DNA of 64,000 nt from Ferruginibacter albus (GTDB lineage Bacteria > Bacteroidota > Bacteroidia > Chitinophagales > Chitinophagaceae), in contig NZ_CP083388.1 in NCBI RefSeq assembly GCF_020042285.1, forward strand, positions 3,126,001 through 3,190,000, given 5' to 3'. A program made the translations under genes and the position numbers. A model generated the notes under the pieces. The model saw nothing but the letters and a program-made list of their open reading frames with translations. It had not been told where the DNA came from and did not search any database. The number at the start of each line of letters is the position of its first letter. The first letter of the stretch is position 1. Shown piece by piece: positions 58,745-64,000 of this stretch.

Positions 58745-60034
58745 TTATGTTAACTCTTTCAGGCTATCAGCAACGGCTGAAATTGTATGATCCAGGTCAG
58801 TTTTTGTGAGTGCATTGTTCAAAAACCAACTTTCAAAAGCAGAAGGTGGCAAATAAACGCCCCGATTGAGCATTGCATGAAAGAATTTTTTAAAGCGTTC
58901 GTTATTGGCTGCTGCAGCTGAAGCAAAATCAGTAACAGGTTGTTCACTAAAGTGAATACTGATCATAGAGCCAAGATGATTGATTACATACGGTTCGCCC
59001 CATGCTTTCAGAACTTTGTCAAGACCATTTTTCAGATACTCCGTTTTATCATCGAGCTCTTTCAGTAATTGTGGTTGTTTTTTCAATATTTTTAATAAAG
59101 TATAACCGGCGATCATAGCGATGGGATTACCACTTAATGTTCCTGCCTGGTAAACATTGCCCAGAGGCGACACCACTTCCATGATATGTTTCTTACCTCC
59201 GAAAGCACCAACAGGCATTCCGGCGCCGATCACTTTTCCGTAAGTAACCAGGTCGGCATCGATGTTTAGTTTTTCCTGTGCGCCCCCTAATGCTAAGCGA
59301 AAACCATTCATTACTTCATCAAAAATGAAAATGATCTTTTCTTCATCACAGATCTTGCGAATGCCTTCTAAAAATCCGGGCTTTGGTAAAATACAACCCA
59401 TATTGCCTGCAACGGGCTCTATAATAATAGCAGCAATCTCGTTTTTATTTTGTTCAACAAGCTTTTGCACTGCATCTAAATCGTTGTAAGCACAAGTCAA
59501 TGTATCATTACTAACGCCGGCGGTTACCCCGGGAACAGTTTGTATATTAAATGTTGCCACACCGCTTCCTGCTTTTACTAAAAATGAATCAGCGTGACCA
59601 TGATAACAACCTTCAAATTTTATGATCTTGTTTCTTCTTGTATAACCTCTCGCCACACGAATGGCGCTCATGCAAGCTTCGGTACCGCTGCTTACCATGC
59701 GGATCAGATCCACATTCGGCACCATGCTTTTTATTAGCTCTGCCATTTTTATTTCCAATTCTGTCGGCGCTCCGTATGAAGTTGAATATTCAGCATATTC
59801 CTGGATCGCTTTTACGACAGGTTCGTAAGCATGACCTAGGATCATTGGTCCCCATGAAGCGATGTAGTCGATGTATTTGTTATCGTCTGCATCGTATAAA
59901 TATGCTCCTTTTGCTTTTTTGATGAAGAGTGGCGTTCCGCCTACGCTTTTGAATGCACGCACAGGAGAGTTTACACCGCCAGGGATAGAGTTTTGAGCTC
60001 TTGCGAATAATTGTTCGCTATTAGTAATATTCAT
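58745..60034 (-). CDS. hemL: glutamate-1-semialdehyde 2,1-aminomutase
   Basis: 429 residues, a class III PLP aminotransferase-fold enzyme. It converts glutamate-1-semialdehyde to 5-aminolevulinate, the first committed tetrapyrrole intermediate. Conserved stretches are [56 protein letters not shown] and the PLP lysine in [19 protein letters not shown] (about 265). It is the last gene of the heme set here; a dispersed repeat lies between it and hemB. Confidence 0.97.
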   Translation of the reverse strand: MNITNSEQLFARAQNSIPGGVNSPVRAFKSVGGTPLFIKKAKGAYLYDADDNKYIDYIASWGPMILGHAYEPVVKAIQEYAEYSTSYGAPTELEIKMAELIKSMVPNVDLIRMVSSGTEACMSAIRVARGYTRRNKIIKFEGCYHGHADSFLVKAGSGVATFNIQTVPGVTAGVSNDTLTCAYNDLDAVQKLVEQNKNEIAAIIIEPVAGNMGCILPKPGFLEGIRKICDEEKIIFIFDEVMNGFRLALGGAQEKLNIDADLVTYGKVIGAGMPVGAFGGKKHIMEVVSPLGNVYQAGTLSGNPIAMIAGYTLLKILKKQPQLLKELDDKTEYLKNGLDKVLKAWGEPYVINHLGSMISIHFSEQPVTDFASAAAANNERFKKFFHAMLNRGVYLPPSAFESWFLNNALTKTDLDHTISAVADSLKELT

Positions 60035-60057
60035 TTTTAGTGTTTTGGGGCAAGCAG

Positions 60058-62117
<2,060 letters not shown>

Positions 62118-62164
62118 GATTTGTATGATTTACCTGATTCAACTGATTTTTAAAATTGTTACGA

Positions 62165-63214
62165 TTATCCTACTACTTCACTCTTAAGTTTATAACTTTC
62201 TTCCTTAACCGTATCAACAAAAGCTTTGGCATGATCAACCGGAACATTTGGCAAAATACCATGACCTAAATTGGCAACATGAGATTGTCCACCGAAATTC
62301 TTAAGCATTGCTTTCACTTCTTTCTTAATAACAGGTATTGGCGATAACAACTTTGCCGGATCAAAATTTCCCTGAAGCACCACATTATCTCCTGCAAATT
62401 TTCTTGCCATTTGCGGCGTAATTGTCCAATCAATCCCTAAGCCATGAGCGCCTGTTGAAGCCATTTCTTTTAAACTATACCACGATCCTTTCGCAAACAC
62501 GATCACCAATGTCTCCTCTTTCAATGCATTTACAATTTGGTTGATGTATGGCAGAGAAATGGTTTCGAAATCTTCTTTACTTAGTAAACCGCCCCAGCTA
62601 TCAAAAATTTGCACAGTATCAACTCCTGCCTTTACTTGTCCTTTCAAATAAGCAATTGTAGTATCAGTAATCATTTGCAATAGTTGATGTGCTAATTCAG
62701 GTTTCTGATAACAAAATGCTTTCGCTTCATCAAACGTTTTGCTGCCTTTGCCTTGCACCATGTAACAAAGCAATGTCCACGGAGCGCCGGCAAAACCAAT
62801 TAAAGGAACTCTATCATTTAATTCCTGCTTTATTAATTTGATCGCATCAAATACATAACCTAATTTGTCCTCCACTTCGGGTATGCGTAACCGTTGAAAA
62901 TCATTTTGCGTTTTGATCGGTTCCGGTAAAAAAGGTCCTTTGCTTTCTATCAATTGCACTTCCATGCCCATTGCCTGTGGCACTACCAAAATATCAGAAA
63001 ATAAAATGGCTGCATCTACTCCAACTATATCAACCGGCTGAATAGTTATTTCTGCTGCTAATGCAGGCGTCTGGCATCTTTCAAAGAAACCATATTTTTC
63101 ACGCAAAGCCATGTATTCAGGCAAATAACGTCCTGCCTGGCGCATCATCCAAACGGGTGTGCGTTCTGTTTGCTCTCCTCTCAATGTTCTTAATAATAGA
63201 TCGTTTTGTAGCAT
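62165..63214 (-). CDS. hemE: uroporphyrinogen decarboxylase
   Basis: 349 residues. The N-terminal signature [20 protein letters not shown] (about 18-37) includes the catalytic arginines. [40 protein letters not shown] and [20 protein letters not shown] are also typical. It removes four acetate carboxyls from uroporphyrinogen III. It is separated from hemD by 79 bp with a dispersed repeat. Confidence 0.97.
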   Translation of the reverse strand: MLQNDLLLRTLRGEQTERTPVWMMRQAGRYLPEYMALREKYGFFERCQTPALAAEITIQPVDIVGVDAAILFSDILVVPQAMGMEVQLIESKGPFLPEPIKTQNDFQRLRIPEVEDKLGYVFDAIKLIKQELNDRVPLIGFAGAPWTLLCYMVQGKGSKTFDEAKAFCYQKPELAHQLLQMITDTTIAYLKGQVKAGVDTVQIFDSWGGLLSKEDFETISLPYINQIVNALKEETLVIVFAKGSWYSLKEMASTGAHGLGIDWTITPQMARKFAGDNVVLQGNFDPAKLLSPIPVIKKEVKAMLKNFGGQSHVANLGHGILPNVPVDHAKAFVDTVKEESYKLKSEVVG

Positions 63215-63224
63215 TAAAAAAGTT

Positions 63225-63290
63225 TAATAATGATATGCTGTACAAGTGAGTGACACAACAATGATGAATAAAGAACAATTGCCTGTTCCA
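63225..63290 (-). repeat. dispersed intergenic repeat, copy 8 (hemD-hemE gap)
   Basis: On the minus strand TTGTTCTTTATTCATCATTG is followed by the core TTGTGTCACTCACTTGTACA and GCATATCA. It fills almost the entire gap between the hemD stop and hemE start, in the same direction as transcription. Confidence 0.75.
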
Positions 63291-63293
63291 AAA

Positions 63294-64000
63294 TCAATCC
63301 CCATGTTTCACTTGCTCATAATAATTTATTACCTGGTCTATCAATTGCTCTTGTCTTGGCCATTCGCTGGCATTTGTTTCATTGGATGCATAAGTTTCGA
63401 TAGTTGCTCCTGTTGTTTTACCAATCGCAAATAAAACCGTTTCAACAGGAATGGTATTAACAGAGAAAAAACTATGTACCGCACTCGGACTGAAAAACAA
63501 AATACCATCATATTCTTTCTCTATCAAAACAGGCGTCTCTACCGTATTATAAACAATTAACTCTTTAAAGTTTACACCGCCTGCTTTTAAAATATTAGGC
63601 AACCGATCCAGGCGATGATTGCTGCAAAAGAAAATAATCGGCATGGTAATATTTGCTCCAATTATTTTTTCTGCCAAATTTGCTGCATTACGTGCAGTAC
63701 GCTTAACACTTGCCTCGCCAAAAAAATTTATTACTGTATCTTTTGTTATTCCGCCAATGCAATAAATATCCCAGTCAGGTTTTATGGTAAGCGTTGATGT
63801 TAGTGCTTCTACTGCATTAACGCTGGTAAAGACTACTGTTATTTTTTGTTCTGCCAAAGCCTCAATATGCTCTAACAACTCAGCATCTTTTATTTTTTCT
63901 GTTTTGATAAAGGGTATAGTGGTAATGCGTATATTATTCTCAAATGCTTTAATGAGCAGCGTTTCGGGTAATTGACGAGTGCTTAAAATATTTATTCTAT
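63294..64000 (-). CDS. hemD: uroporphyrinogen III synthase, 5' end cut by window edge
   Basis: At least 235 residues; the frame is open to the right edge. A TTG at 63878 is only an internal codon, since conserved sequence continues upstream: RINILSTRQLPETLLIKAFE, then NIRITTIPFIKTEKIKDAEL. Other HemD-like parts are VFTSVNAVEAL, YCIGGITKDTVINFFGE and YDGILFFSPSAVHSFF. It closes hydroxymethylbilane into uroporphyrinogen III. HemD is poorly conserved, but the place before hemE and these patterns support the call. Only a few N-terminal residues appear to be missing. Confidence 0.88.
   Translation of the reverse strand, partial: RINILSTRQLPETLLIKAFENNIRITTIPFIKTEKIKDAELLEHIEALAEQKITVVFTSVNAVEALTSTLTIKPDWDIYCIGGITKDTVINFFGEASVKRTARNAANLAEKIIGANITMPIIFFCSNHRLDRLPNILKAGGVNFKELIVYNTVETPVLIEKEYDGILFFSPSAVHSFFSVNTIPVETVLFAIGKTTGATIETYASNETNASEWPRQEQLIDQVINYYEQVKHGD

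Overview
The window is AT-rich chromosomal DNA from a Bacteroidota bacterium, most likely a member of the Chitinophagaceae. The basis is a SusC/SusD glycan-uptake locus, very large secreted proteins with type IX secretion (T9SS)-like C-termini, promoters of the Bacteroidota form TTTG-N19-TAnnTTTG in place of sigma70-type boxes, little Shine-Dalgarno signal, and a short NuoG. No tRNA, rRNA, CRISPR array or insertion sequence was seen.

Layout. 1-901: the start of a MacB/FtsX-type ABC permease that runs off the left edge. 1022-15090 (minus): a complete 14-subunit complex I operon, nuoA to nuoN, with an extra exported NTF2-like gene between nuoE and nuoF and repeat elements in four of its gaps. 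15240-19027 (minus): TPR protein, PstS-like lipoprotein, small membrane protein and TonB. 19186-24984 (plus): low-molecular-weight tyrosine phosphatase, hisS, a small membrane protein, rlmN, a Spy/CpxP-like protein and two pseudouridine synthases. 25183-28095: a large secreted GH13 amylase. 28324-29487: a 1-Cys peroxiredoxin and a divergent Rrf2 regulator. 29756-41000 (plus): two giant paralogous surface proteins and a small membrane-anchored protein. 41066-53951 (minus): SusC, SusD, three accessory exported proteins, GH13, GH31 and dinB. 54424-57176 (minus): a SusA-like GH13 and a Nudix/winged-helix (NrtR/AraR-type) regulator. 57260-58631: rimM and rpsP. 58745-64000 (minus): heme genes hemL, hemB, hemF, hemE and hemD (hemD incomplete at the right edge).

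How it works together. The 25-57 kb section reads as an alpha-glucan (starch/maltodextrin) system: SusC/D and lipoproteins bind and import, three GH13 enzymes and one GH31 hydrolyse, TonB supplies energy, and the giant T9SS proteins may bind substrate or surfaces. The main discovery candidate is a palindrome, TGTGTA-N5-TACACA, found in four promoter regions of this section: the secreted amylase, the giant surface protein, the susC side and the SusA-like amylase. Two copies 31 kb apart are identical over 17 bp. A Nudix-type regulator whose Nudix box has lost catalytic glutamates lies next to the last copy, so a local regulon is plausible.

A second discovery candidate is a dispersed intergenic repeat with the core GTTGTGTCACTCACTTGTAC. 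It has about eight copies in 64 kb, several ending on or within a few codons of a stop codon. It is accompanied by two AT-rich elements with terminal inverted repeats inside the nuo operon.
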